A stretch of DNA of 55,537 nucleotides from CAYMEK01 sp964389305 (GTDB lineage Bacteria; Spirochaetota; Spirochaetia; SZUA-6; DRHE01): positions 1-55,537 of the forward strand of contig CAYMEK010000026.1 of NCBI GenBank assembly GCA_964389305.1, written 5' to 3'. The notes under the pieces are model-generated. The model was given only the letters and a program-made list of their open reading frames with translations, searched no databases and was not told the origin of the DNA. A program made the position numbers and the translations under genes. This document shows positions 23,339-30,902 of the stretch, piece after piece (position 1 is the stretch's first letter; the number at the start of each line of letters is the position of its first letter).

Positions 23339-24783
23339 TCCCCTTTCTCCTCCACGGCCCCGGTCTCCGCCGCCCGGATACCCAGGATGTAGTCCACCTC
23401 TTCGGCCCGGGAAGCCGAAAGCGGCGTACCGGCGCTCGCGCTCAAAAGCTCCACTGTCTTTTCCCGCACGCGCCGTCCCAAAGACCTGGCCCCGTCTCGC
23501 TTCCAGGTATCGAAGCGCTGGCGCGAAAACAGAGAGGGCTGCCAGTATTCGCGAAAGTGCTCGACCGTGTGCTCCTCCGTTAAAAAGTTACCGCCGGGAC
23601 CGACTGCCTGGATTACCTCCAGCGCCAGACTTTGCGGGTCCACCGTGATGCCCTGATCGAAGATGCGGAGCATGCCGATCGCCTCGCAGGTGAACACCAT
23701 CATCTCCGGAGAGCAGCTCAAACCAGCCTCCAGGTACCCGACATCGTGCACTAGATTGGTCCCGCTCTGCAGGGCGATGAGCACCGAAAGCACGGCATCC
23801 GCGGCCGCCTGCTCGTCGAACAGGCAGCTATCCGAGTGCCCCGCGTATCCCCAGATGGGCAGTCCGTAGAAGCGGCCGAGATCGGCGACACCGAGGCGGG
23901 CCAGCTGGAACTCCGGGGCTCCGTATACGCTGATCGAGGTCCTCATGTCCAGGTGGTGCAGTCCGCTGCCGAACACGAAGGGTGAGCCGGGGCTCTTTAG
24001 CTGGTGAACGACCAGCCCGCTGAGCACTTCCGCGGCGCTCAATGCCAGCCCTCCGGCCATGGTGATCGGCGCCGTGCCGCCCATCATCGGAGCCGGGGAG
24101 TGCACCACGGGAATGCCGGACTCGGCCATGAACAGCAGCTTCTCCAGCGCCGTACGGCTGTGCTGCAGCGGCGTGGAAGGTTCCGAGTACAGCAGGATCG
24201 AGGGATTCAGCCGCAGCGACTCCGGGCCGCCGGCCACCGCGGCAGCCGCGGCCACGATGCTCTTGCAGTCCTCTCCGTCGTCGCAGACGAACACGATCGG
24301 TTTGTCGGTGCTCTTGATCATCTGGCCGAACTGCCTGCGGTAGGCGTTTCCCCGGTAGCCGGACAGGACACCCATCGACATGAGGAAGGACAGCTCCGGC
24401 AGCCCGTCGGCCAGCCGCACCACCGCCTCGAGGTCCTGGAGGGTGAAGGGACGGTGTTCTCCCGATCGCGGATCGATGTAGTTGGGACAGTCCGACCCCG
24501 GCCCGAAGCTGACCCGGCGCTCGTACAACGGAACACCCACGTCGCTTGTCCCTCGCCGGCAAAGGGCGATATGGGCCGGCGGCTGCCGGAGCGCCCAATC
24601 CACCAGGGAGGGCGGGATGAAGGCCCGGTTCTCATCCTGCACGACGCAACCCGCCTCACTGAGCAGGCGCAGGGCTTGCTCATGGAAAAACCGCACACCT
24701 GTGCGGCGAAGAATCTCCAATGCCGCCTGGTGTATCCGCTCACAGTGGGGGCGATCCAAGAAGCTCAAGCTGGGTCTGACCAT
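23335..24783 (-). CDS. MttB-family (trimethylamine methyltransferase-like) protein, first copy
   Basis: 482 residues from ATG 24783, chosen because AAGGAG sits 8 nt upstream and because an in-frame extension to 24939 would run through the promoter. LEILRRTGVRFFHEQALRLL, APMMGGTAPITMAGGLAL and QAVGPGGNFLTEEHTVEHF mark the MttB family. It is clearly diverged from the second copy, so the two are not a recent duplication and may act on different substrates or as a heteromer. There is no in-frame amber codon. First gene of a three-gene operon with the second copy and the molybdoenzyme. Confidence 0.88.
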   Translation of the reverse strand: MVRPSLSFLDRPHCERIHQAALEILRRTGVRFFHEQALRLLSEAGCVVQDENRAFIPPSLVDWALRQPPAHIALCRRGTSDVGVPLYERRVSFGPGSDCPNYIDPRSGEHRPFTLQDLEAVVRLADGLPELSFLMSMGVLSGYRGNAYRRQFGQMIKSTDKPIVFVCDDGEDCKSIVAAAAAVAGGPESLRLNPSILLYSEPSTPLQHSRTALEKLLFMAESGIPVVHSPAPMMGGTAPITMAGGLALSAAEVLSGLVVHQLKSPGSPFVFGSGLHHLDMRTSISVYGAPEFQLARLGVADLGRFYGLPIWGYAGHSDSCLFDEQAAADAVLSVLIALQSGTNLVHDVGYLEAGLSCSPEMMVFTCEAIGMLRIFDQGITVDPQSLALEVIQAVGPGGNFLTEEHTVEHFREYWQPSLFSRQRFDTWKRDGARSLGRRVREKTVELLSASAGTPLSASRAEEVDYILGIRAAETGAVEEKGE

Positions 24784-24867
24784 CGAAACGACTCCTTGGC
24801 GCAATACATCTGCATGTTGATTTTGCTCATCTGCCTTCAGCCGGCCCGGATCACGAGGACGGGCGAT

Positions 24868-24896
24868 AGTATAGCGACAGGCAAACGGGATGTCAA
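24868..24896 (-). promoter_or_regulatory. Sigma-70-type promoter for the MttB-family/molybdoenzyme operon
   Basis: On the minus strand, TTGACA (24891-24896) and TATACT (24868-24873) with a 17-bp spacer. The leader is about 80 nt. Directly upstream (24898-24915) is a CCGGG/CCCGG inverted repeat that could end the glgX transcript or serve as an operator. Confidence 0.75.
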
Positions 24897-24966
24897 ACCG
24901 GGTGGTTCCGCCCGGCGAGAATCGCACTTGCGCCGACACTCTCTCCGGCCCCAGGCCTCCATCCGC

Positions 24967-27120
24967 CTACCGGGCCAGAAGTACCGCCGCGGAGCGAGGC
25001 CCCAGGGTGTAGCGGTTACCAGGCCGGAGCGCTTTCTCCTGCCCGGGCTCGCATATGTCGGCGGGCGCAGGCAGGCCGGTGTCGATAGCCAGGTGCCAGC
25101 TCTTGGACTTTGGTGGTGCGCAGACGGTGAAGGTCCGCCTTTCCCGCGAGGCGTTGAACATGAGAAAAAAATCATTGTCGTCGCGATCGGCTTCGGTCTC
25201 GGCCTTGCTCCCGTCCAGCCGGTAGGCCAGGCTCCGATCGGCCCGTTGCCAATCCATCGGCCGTCCCTGCTCGTCGAACCAGCTAATATCGGGCATCCTG
25301 TCTCTATCCCTGTCCTCGCCCCTGTAGAACTCCGGGCGCAGGAAAGCCGGATGCCGCTTGCGGAAGGAGATGAGCCGGCGGCAGAAACGTAGGACATCGG
25401 CGTGTGTTTTCCCGAAGCTCCAGTCGTACCAGGAGATCTCGTTGTTCTGGCAATAGGCGTTGTTGTTGCCTCCCTGGGTACGCCGCAGCTCGTCCCCGCC
25501 GAGAAGCATCGGCGTACCGAGTGACAGCAGGAGGGTCAGGAAGAAATTCTTTACCTGGCGATTCCTGGTTTCGAGTATCTCGGGAGCGTCGGTCTCGCCT
25601 TCCACTCCATAGTTTTCGCTCAGGTTGTAATTGTTGCCGTCCCGGCCCGCCTCCCCGTTCGCTTCGTTGTGCTTTTCCCGGTACGAGACCAGGTCATTGA
25701 GGGTGAACCCGTCGTGGGAGGTGACGAAATTGATGCTGTGAAAGGGCTTGCGCCCGTCCCGCAGATACAGGTCGGCGCTGCCGGTCAGCCGGGTGGCCAG
25801 GGCCCCGGCCGTCCCCGAATCACCCCTCCAGAAGCGGCGCACGTCGTCACGGAAACGGTCGTTCCACTCGGCCCAGCGCCCGCCGGGAAAAGAGCCTACC
25901 TGGTAGGCCCCGGCCGCGTCCCAGGCCTCGGCGATGATCTTGGTTTGCCGCAGGACCGGATCCTCGGCGATGCGCTCCACCACCGGCGGATTCTCCAACA
26001 GCCGGCCCTCGGCATCCCGGCCGAGCACCGAACCCAGGTCGAAGCGGAAGCCGTCCACGTGCATCTCCACGACCCAGTAGCGCAGGCAGTCGATGATCAG
26101 GCTGCGAACGATGGGATGGTTGCAGTTCAGGGTGTTTCCGCAGCCCGTGTAGTTCTTGTAGAAACGCCGGTCTTTGTCCAGCATGTAGTAGATCGAGTTG
26201 TCCCAGCCGCGAAAACAGAGGGTGGGACCCATTTCGTCGCCCTCGGTGGTATGGTTGAAGACCATGTCGAGGATGACCTCGATTCCGGCCCCGTGCAGCT
26301 CCCGCACCATCTCCTTGAACTCGCTAACCTGCCCTCCCAGGCCCCCGGAGCTGGAATACCGCCCCTTGGGAGCGAAGAAGCTGATGGTGGAGTAGCCCCA
26401 GTAGTTCTGGAGCTTCCGCCCGCTGCGCGGATCGGTGCGCTCGACCTCCAGCTCGTCGAACTCCTGGACCGGCATCAGCTCCACCGCGGTGATGCCCAGA
26501 GCTTTCAGGTAGGGGATCATCTCGGCGACCCCGCGAAAGGTGCCCGGATGCTTCACGCCCATCTTCTTGGAGCTGGGATGCAGGGTCAGCCCGCGCACGT
26601 GGGTTTCATAGATGATGCTGAACCGCAGGGGCAGGTTCAGAGGCCGGTCGCCCCGCCAATCGAACTCGTCGTCGATGATGATGCATTTGGGCATACCGGC
26701 GATATCGGAGGACTGGGAAAAGGAAAGGTCGCGATCCGGCGAGCCGGGATCGTAGCCCCTCGCATCGGCCAGGTTCCAGGTAAAGTTCCCGGTCACAGCC
26801 TTGGCGTAGGGATCGAGGAGCAGCTTGTTGGAATTGTAGCGGTGGCCCTTCTCCGGCTGGTAGGGACCGAAAGCCCGGTACAGGTAGTACTGCCCGGCTT
26901 CGATCCCGTCGGCCTGGACGTGCCAGATGTCTCCGGTGCGGTTCTCCCGCGGGTCCAGCTCGATCTGCCGGGCCGGCTCGGCATCCTGGGGCTCGGCGAA
27001 CAGCAGAAGGTGCACCGCCGTGGCATGGCGGCTGAACACGGCGAACTGCACGCCATGGGCGTTCGGGGTCGCTCCGAGGGGCAGGGGCTCCCCGGCACGG
27101 GTGCCGGCCAGCGGGCTCAT
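24967..27120 (-). CDS. glgX: Glycogen debranching enzyme GlgX (isoamylase-type, GH13)
   Basis: 717 residues, typical of GlgX/TreX. The N-terminal CBM48 domain starts GEPLPLGATPNAHGVQFAVF. The barrel holds the GH13 motifs: DMVFNHTTEGDE, DGFRFDLGSVLGRD (nucleophile Asp), KIIAEAWDAAG (acid Glu) and NFVTSHDGFTLNDLV (stabilising Asp). HVRGLTLHPSS and GGDELRRTQGGNNNAYCQ are GlgX/isoamylase signatures. It cleaves alpha-1,6 branches of glycogen in the cytoplasm after phosphorylase action. It is the last gene of the eight-gene run starting at 31994, 7 bp after a diguanylate cyclase. No other glycogen gene is in the window, so this looks like a regulatory linkage. Confidence 0.95.
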   Translation of the reverse strand: MSPLAGTRAGEPLPLGATPNAHGVQFAVFSRHATAVHLLLFAEPQDAEPARQIELDPRENRTGDIWHVQADGIEAGQYYLYRAFGPYQPEKGHRYNSNKLLLDPYAKAVTGNFTWNLADARGYDPGSPDRDLSFSQSSDIAGMPKCIIIDDEFDWRGDRPLNLPLRFSIIYETHVRGLTLHPSSKKMGVKHPGTFRGVAEMIPYLKALGITAVELMPVQEFDELEVERTDPRSGRKLQNYWGYSTISFFAPKGRYSSSGGLGGQVSEFKEMVRELHGAGIEVILDMVFNHTTEGDEMGPTLCFRGWDNSIYYMLDKDRRFYKNYTGCGNTLNCNHPIVRSLIIDCLRYWVVEMHVDGFRFDLGSVLGRDAEGRLLENPPVVERIAEDPVLRQTKIIAEAWDAAGAYQVGSFPGGRWAEWNDRFRDDVRRFWRGDSGTAGALATRLTGSADLYLRDGRKPFHSINFVTSHDGFTLNDLVSYREKHNEANGEAGRDGNNYNLSENYGVEGETDAPEILETRNRQVKNFFLTLLLSLGTPMLLGGDELRRTQGGNNNAYCQNNEISWYDWSFGKTHADVLRFCRRLISFRKRHPAFLRPEFYRGEDRDRDRMPDISWFDEQGRPMDWQRADRSLAYRLDGSKAETEADRDDNDFFLMFNASRERRTFTVCAPPKSKSWHLAIDTGLPAPADICEPGQEKALRPGNRYTLGPRSAAVLLAR

Positions 27121-27127
27121 CCGGAGC

Positions 27128-28009
27128 CTATTCTGCGCCTCCGGCCACGGTCGCCGGCGCGATCCGGTCCTTACCCTCTCTCTTGGCCCTGTACATCAGG
27201 TCGTCGGCAGCCTTGACCAGCTCTTCGATCGAGCCGGGAGGATCTAGGAACGTCACCAGGCCGATGCTGTAGCTTACCGGCCAGCCCTCTTCGGCCGCCG
27301 ACTGCCTCAGCACCTCGTGGACCCGGCTGACCACCGTGAAGGCCCCTTCCTCGTCCGTATCTGGCATCAAAATGACAAACTCGTCGCCTCCGAGCCTGGC
27401 CACGAAATCGATGCCCCGAACGTTGTTTTTCATGGCAGATGCCGCCGAGATGAGCACGGCGTCCCCGGCCTGATGCCCCCACCTGTCGTTGACGCTCTTG
27501 AAGTTGTCCAGGTCGATATAGGCCATCGAGAGGGGCAGATGGAAGCGGGCGCATCTCATCAGCTCCCGGGCGCCGACCAGCGCGAAAAAGCGCCCGTTTC
27601 CGACTCCAGTCATATGATCCTGGTAGGCCCACTCCTTTTCTCTCGCCAGGGTTTTTCTGAGCTTGTTCAGGAGAACCGCAGCCACAACGAACAGCAGGGC
27701 CCTCAGAGCCATGTTCCAGTAGGGAACGAGGAAATGGACGTACGGGCTGCCGGCGGCCAGGTCCGCCGTCAGCCAGGCGCCTGCGCTCAGGAAGGCGATC
27801 GCCAGGCCGGGCCACAAACCGATGAACCAGGAGGCGAAGGAAACCGGGAGCAGATAGAAGATCGAGAAAGAGATCCCGGTGCCCGTGATCCTGTTGATAT
27901 AACCCACTCCGGCCACGCCGGCGCAGGCGCACAGAACCAGCACCCCCGTTTTGGCCGGGGAGGTTTTGCTGTCGCCGATATCCTGGATTTCCCGCCTCCC
28001 GAGGAGCAT
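27128..28009 (-). CDS. Membrane-anchored diguanylate cyclase (GGDEF)
   Basis: 293 residues. About four membrane helices fill the first 115 residues (from TGVLVLCACAGVAGVGY to ALLFVVAAVLL). A short signalling helix and the GGDEF domain follow. The active site GGDEF is intact (ARLGGDEFVILMPD), with substrate-binding YIDLDNFKSVNDRWGHQAGD. No inhibitory RxxD is visible five residues before it. It should make c-di-GMP at the inner face of the membrane. It lies between a PilZ c-di-GMP receptor and GlgX. A perfect 8-bp palindrome containing a Shine-Dalgarno-like GGAGG lies 17-33 nt upstream of the start. Confidence 0.93.
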   Translation of the reverse strand: MLLGRREIQDIGDSKTSPAKTGVLVLCACAGVAGVGYINRITGTGISFSIFYLLPVSFASWFIGLWPGLAIAFLSAGAWLTADLAAGSPYVHFLVPYWNMALRALLFVVAAVLLNKLRKTLAREKEWAYQDHMTGVGNGRFFALVGARELMRCARFHLPLSMAYIDLDNFKSVNDRWGHQAGDAVLISAASAMKNNVRGIDFVARLGGDEFVILMPDTDEEGAFTVVSRVHEVLRQSAAEEGWPVSYSIGLVTFLDPPGSIEELVKAADDLMYRAKREGKDRIAPATVAGGAE

Positions 28010-28025
28010 TCGAACTCCCTTCTGC

Positions 28026-28042
28026 CCTCCTACTGTAGGAGG
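28026..28042. repeat. Perfect palindrome upstream of the diguanylate cyclase gene
   Basis: CCTCCTAC, one base, GTAGGAGG (17 bp). On the transcribed strand the right arm carries a GGAGG, so an RNA hairpin could hide or mimic a ribosome site. Confidence 0.5.
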
Positions 28043-28048
28043 TATTCC

Positions 28049-28426
28049 TCAGGCCACTTCCAGCAGGAAGGCCTGGGCCTGGAGCTTATCGCTGCGGCTC
28101 AAGAAGTGTATAAATACGGTCCTTTTTTCTTTTTCCAGTTTTTCCAGGGTGATGCCCAGGAATATCTCGTTCTTCTCCCGTTTCTCCCACTCCTTCAACC
28201 CGCTGATAACGAGCTCTGAGGGATCCAGCTGGGGGTTCTTGAACTTCAGGGTGAAACGGTGTTTGTCGGGGTCAAGCTCATATTCCTCGGTAAAAAACAG
28301 GAGCGCGCCGGACAGGGAGATATCCTTTACGTAGCCGATCGGTTTCTGGAGTCCGCCGACAGCCAGGAACAATCTCCAATCGGACTGAATTCTCGGATAG
28401 GCTCTTTTCTCTTTTTTCATGGTCAT
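28049..28426 (-). CDS. PilZ-domain c-di-GMP receptor protein
   Basis: 125 residues, essentially one PilZ domain. Both ligand motifs are present: RxxxR in KRAYPRIQSDW and the DxSxxG loop in VKDISLSGALLFF. PilZ proteins change conformation when two c-di-GMP molecules bind. It sits between the STAS-like gene (36 bp upstream) and the GGDEF cyclase (39 bp downstream), a natural source-and-receptor pair. Its output partner is not evident; the switch proteins or GlgX from the same operon are candidates. The start is ATG 28426 or ATG 28420, with GGGGGT upstream of both. Confidence 0.85.
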   Translation of the reverse strand: MTMKKEKRAYPRIQSDWRLFLAVGGLQKPIGYVKDISLSGALLFFTEEYELDPDKHRFTLKFKNPQLDPSELVISGLKEWEKREKNEIFLGITLEKLEKEKRTVFIHFLSRSDKLQAQAFLLEVA

Positions 28427-28462
28427 GTACCCCCAATCAGAAGTTGACCTCGTCCGCCACAG

Positions 28463-28870
28463 CTACAGGGCAGAATACTCTTCAAAGGTGGTGCGCTCCC
28501 CGATCTCAGGCTCATCCACATTGAGCAGAATGGGCAGAGTCTCCTGTTGCCAGTCGTCGTCTTTCACTCTCTTGACTACGATAGGACCCTTGCTCTGATT
28601 GATGATCATCTCGGTTATATCCATAATGATATAAAAGCCGTTGGAATTGCAGAAACTCAAATCCTGGAAATCGAGCTCTACCGCCTCGATCCGCTGCTTC
28701 TGCAGGACAGTCTCCAGGTCGTTAAGATAGCTCTCCAGGTGCCTGTAGGGGTTGTCGATGCGAATCGCGCCACCGAATGTTACGATAAGCTTGGCCTCGT
28801 CAATCTTCGAGACCGAAGTGAAGACACTGCTGCCACCATCCATGATATCTCCGTAAGAGAGCACTTTCAA
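28463..28870 (-). CDS. STAS-like anti-sigma-factor-antagonist-type protein (Slr1659 type)
   Basis: 135 residues. The segment VELDFQDLSFCNSNGFYII aligns with the strand-loop of STAS antagonists, where the phosphorylatable Ser lies in a DSSG-like loop; here it would be Ser76 in NSNG. The flanking WQQETLPILL resembles proteins of the Slr1659 type, which are usually paired with a HATPase and a PP2C phosphatase. The start is TTG 28870: AGGAGGT lies 6 nt upstream, a strong site. It overlaps the end of the HATPase gene by 4 bp. Partner switching with the two upstream gene products is inferred from order and family. Confidence 0.75.
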   Translation of the reverse strand: MKVLSYGDIMDGGSSVFTSVSKIDEAKLIVTFGGAIRIDNPYRHLESYLNDLETVLQKQRIEAVELDFQDLSFCNSNGFYIIMDITEMIINQSKGPIVVKRVKDDDWQQETLPILLNVDEPEIGERTTFEEYSAL

Positions 28871-29373
28871 GGTGAACCTCCTATGGGAAATTGAGACTTC
28901 ACAATCAAAAAAGGAGCACGATAGCGCACGGACAATTCGAACTTGTTTTCCGCAGCCAATCTGATCAGGCCAAGCCCCCCTTTCAGCCTGTCTTTCCTTC
29001 TCTCCCGAATCGTGCCGGCCAGCAATTCTCTCAGGTTGTCGGTCGAATTGATTCTCTTTACCAGGGCTTTGACCTTTCTATACTGCAGCCTTTCAACGGC
29101 ATTCATCATCCTGATCGACAAGAGGTCCCGGTTGATTTTCAGCTCCATCACGATCTTGCTGTTTCCGTCGTTGTTATTGGTCACCGCATTGTTGAACAGC
29201 TCCGTGACTACGATATTCGCCTTCCTGCTTATATTTCTGGGATAGAAAGCTCCGATAAACTCATCGCAGAAATTGCCGAGCAGACCGCTTATATCCGCTA
29301 TGATGTTCTTGCTGGGCCAAAGGTCGCATCTCATGCGGATATTCGTCGCAGCCAGATTCTGCTCGGTTACCAT
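28867..29373 (-). CDS. HATPase-type serine kinase/switch protein (Slr1658 type)
   Basis: 168 residues from ATG 29373. The N-box is in IVVTELFNNAVTNNNDG and a glycine-rich lid in RLKGGLGLIRLAAE, both typical of GHKL ATP-binding folds related to SpoIIAB/RsbW anti-sigma kinases. It is longer than SpoIIAB and resembles proteins of the Slr1658 type, which accompany Slr1659-type STAS proteins. It probably phosphorylates or binds the STAS-like protein encoded next. An in-frame extension to 29424 overlaps the phosphatase gene and is not favoured. Confidence 0.75.
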   Translation of the reverse strand: MVTEQNLAATNIRMRCDLWPSKNIIADISGLLGNFCDEFIGAFYPRNISRKANIVVTELFNNAVTNNNDGNSKIVMELKINRDLLSIRMMNAVERLQYRKVKALVKRINSTDNLRELLAGTIRERRKDRLKGGLGLIRLAAENKFELSVRYRAPFLIVKSQFPIGGSP

Positions 29374-29377
29374 GCTT

Positions 29378-30301
29378 TCAGGTCTTTTTTCTTGCAACGA
29401 TGAGCGTAATGTCATCGGTATCACTGCTCCTGAAGCTCTGGTAGTCCTCGATGCACAGATTCACGATCTCCTCGACGGGCTTGTCGGCGTTGCCTGCCAC
29501 CAGGTCGTTCAACCTCTTCACCGAGTAATCCCGGCCGGTCCGATCCTGCGCTTCCACCATACCGTCGGTATAGATAGCGAGAAGGTCACCCTTTACAAAA
29601 GGCAGCTCGTGCTCGTGGAAAGGGCGGAGGCGCAGACCCAGGAAGGGATCCTTTTTTTCGAACGTGTAACGGGATGAACCGTGCAACAGCAGTCCGAACC
29701 CACCGCCGCAAACGTAACTCAGCCTATCTTTGTTGAAAACAATGAAATTCACGGTAGCATATCTCTTTACCGCCCTGAGGAAGGGATGGGAGATAGCGTT
29801 GATCCGTTCCACGATCTCCTTGGCCGATTCCAGGGTCTCCATTACCATCATGAATTGTGCCTTCAAGTAGGTCATGACCAGAGCCGCCGATACGCCGTGC
29901 CCGGATATGTCGAACAACCCGATGGCGTAACCCCCGCTGCGGGTGCGGAAGAAATCGTAGTAGTCGCCGCCCACCTCGGCCAGCTGCTTGTTGTAGACTG
30001 CCAGTTCCAGCTCGTCCTTCATCTTGGCGATCAAGTCCGGCAGGAGGGCGGTCTGGATCTGGTTGGCCACCGCAAGATCTTCCTGGATGATTCCGTAGGC
30101 CTTGGCCAACTCCTTTTCCTTCTCGTCCAGTTTCTCGTAGGCTTTTTTGAGATTCTCGTTGGTAGCCGCCCAGAAAGCCTGGTCCCTTTCGGTCTGTTTC
30201 AACAGGCCTTTGTACCGCCTGACCAGCTTCCCCAAATCCTGTTCACTGAGTTGAATGTGCTGCGGGATTGTGCCAGAGGCTAAAAGCTCGTTCAAGGTCA
30301 T
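29378..30301 (-). CDS. SpoIIE/RsbU-type PP2C serine phosphatase
   Basis: 307 residues. An N-terminal coiled coil (NENLKKAYEKLDEKEKELAK, about residues 45-80) is followed by a linker segment, EDLAVANQIQTALLPDL, typical of RsbU/SpoIIE proteins. The PP2C domain has the metal-binding motifs VGGDYYDFF, LFDISGHGVSAAL, YTDGMVEA and TDDITLIVA. It should dephosphorylate the STAS-like protein at 28463. There is no sensor domain of its own, so the input may come through the coiled coil. ATG 30301 is chosen over 30307, because GGAGG abuts 30307 but lies 6 nt before 30301. Confidence 0.9.
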   Translation of the reverse strand: MTLNELLASGTIPQHIQLSEQDLGKLVRRYKGLLKQTERDQAFWAATNENLKKAYEKLDEKEKELAKAYGIIQEDLAVANQIQTALLPDLIAKMKDELELAVYNKQLAEVGGDYYDFFRTRSGGYAIGLFDISGHGVSAALVMTYLKAQFMMVMETLESAKEIVERINAISHPFLRAVKRYATVNFIVFNKDRLSYVCGGGFGLLLHGSSRYTFEKKDPFLGLRLRPFHEHELPFVKGDLLAIYTDGMVEAQDRTGRDYSVKRLNDLVAGNADKPVEEIVNLCIEDYQSFRSSDTDDITLIVARKKT

Positions 30302-30339
30302 GGGCATCCTCCACTGCCTTGTATCGCCGTCCTAAAGAA

Positions 30340-30879
30340 TCAGCAGAAATCGATCTTGAAGTAATGCGCGTCCTCGTCGTTCTTCACATCTATGTAATCC
30401 AGGTCCCCGGGTGCGCTCATACCACCGATGATCACTCCCCTTTCCAGATCCTTGTTGAAAGGGGTGGTGCTGTGGATCACGGCCTTGCCGTTGGCCTCGT
30501 CGATCTCTTCCAGGTTGAAGCTTCCCACCAGCTTCTCGGGCCCCACCACAACGCTGGCGTAGCCTTGAGAACCGGTCTGGAAGTAAAGGAAATCCACTCC
30601 TCTCTTGATGATCCCCTTGCCCGGACCCGGATTATACCAGCTCAACATCATCTCCATGCCGACCCGCTCCAGGATCGGCCCGGCGTTCTCGTAGGATTCG
30701 ATCACGGTCCTTTCGATGTCCCGCAAGCGCTCGAACGGATACCAGCCATTCACCTCGACGTCGCCAATCAGCTCACCGGCCTTGGAGCCGGCTACAATAT
30801 TGAGATTGATGCAGGCCTGGGTGAACCCCTGGAGCGTAGCTCCGAAGACCTTTAGTTTTTCCTTAGACTCTGTTCCCAT
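30340..30879 (-). CDS. Unidentified cytoplasmic protein, possible ligand-sensing domain
   Basis: 179 residues from ATG 30879, which has GGGGGAAG just upstream. No signal peptide or membrane helix. I do not recognise a family with confidence. The N-terminal half is helical (LQGFTQACINLNIVAGSKAG, then VNGWYPFERLRDIERTVIES) and the C-terminal half is predicted mixed strand (SYNPGPGK-like loop, GSQGYASVVVGPEKLVGSFN). A helix-rich start with a WYP motif and a strand-rich end loosely recalls heme-NO-binding or V4R small-molecule sensor folds, but this is only a suggestion. It sits between the GRAS gene and the SpoIIE phosphatase, where an input sensor for the switch would be expected. Confidence 0.6.
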   Translation of the reverse strand: MGTESKEKLKVFGATLQGFTQACINLNIVAGSKAGELIGDVEVNGWYPFERLRDIERTVIESYENAGPILERVGMEMMLSWYNPGPGKGIIKRGVDFLYFQTGSQGYASVVVGPEKLVGSFNLEEIDEANGKAVIHSTTPFNKDLERGVIIGGMSAPGDLDYIDVKNDEDAHYFKIDFC

Positions 30880-30902
30880 ACTTCCCCCTGTTGACATCCA
30901 CC

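Noticed and set aside
21887..24783. Pyrrolysine-containing MttB
   Set aside because: Both frames are full length without an in-frame TAG, so they are the non-pyrrolysine type.
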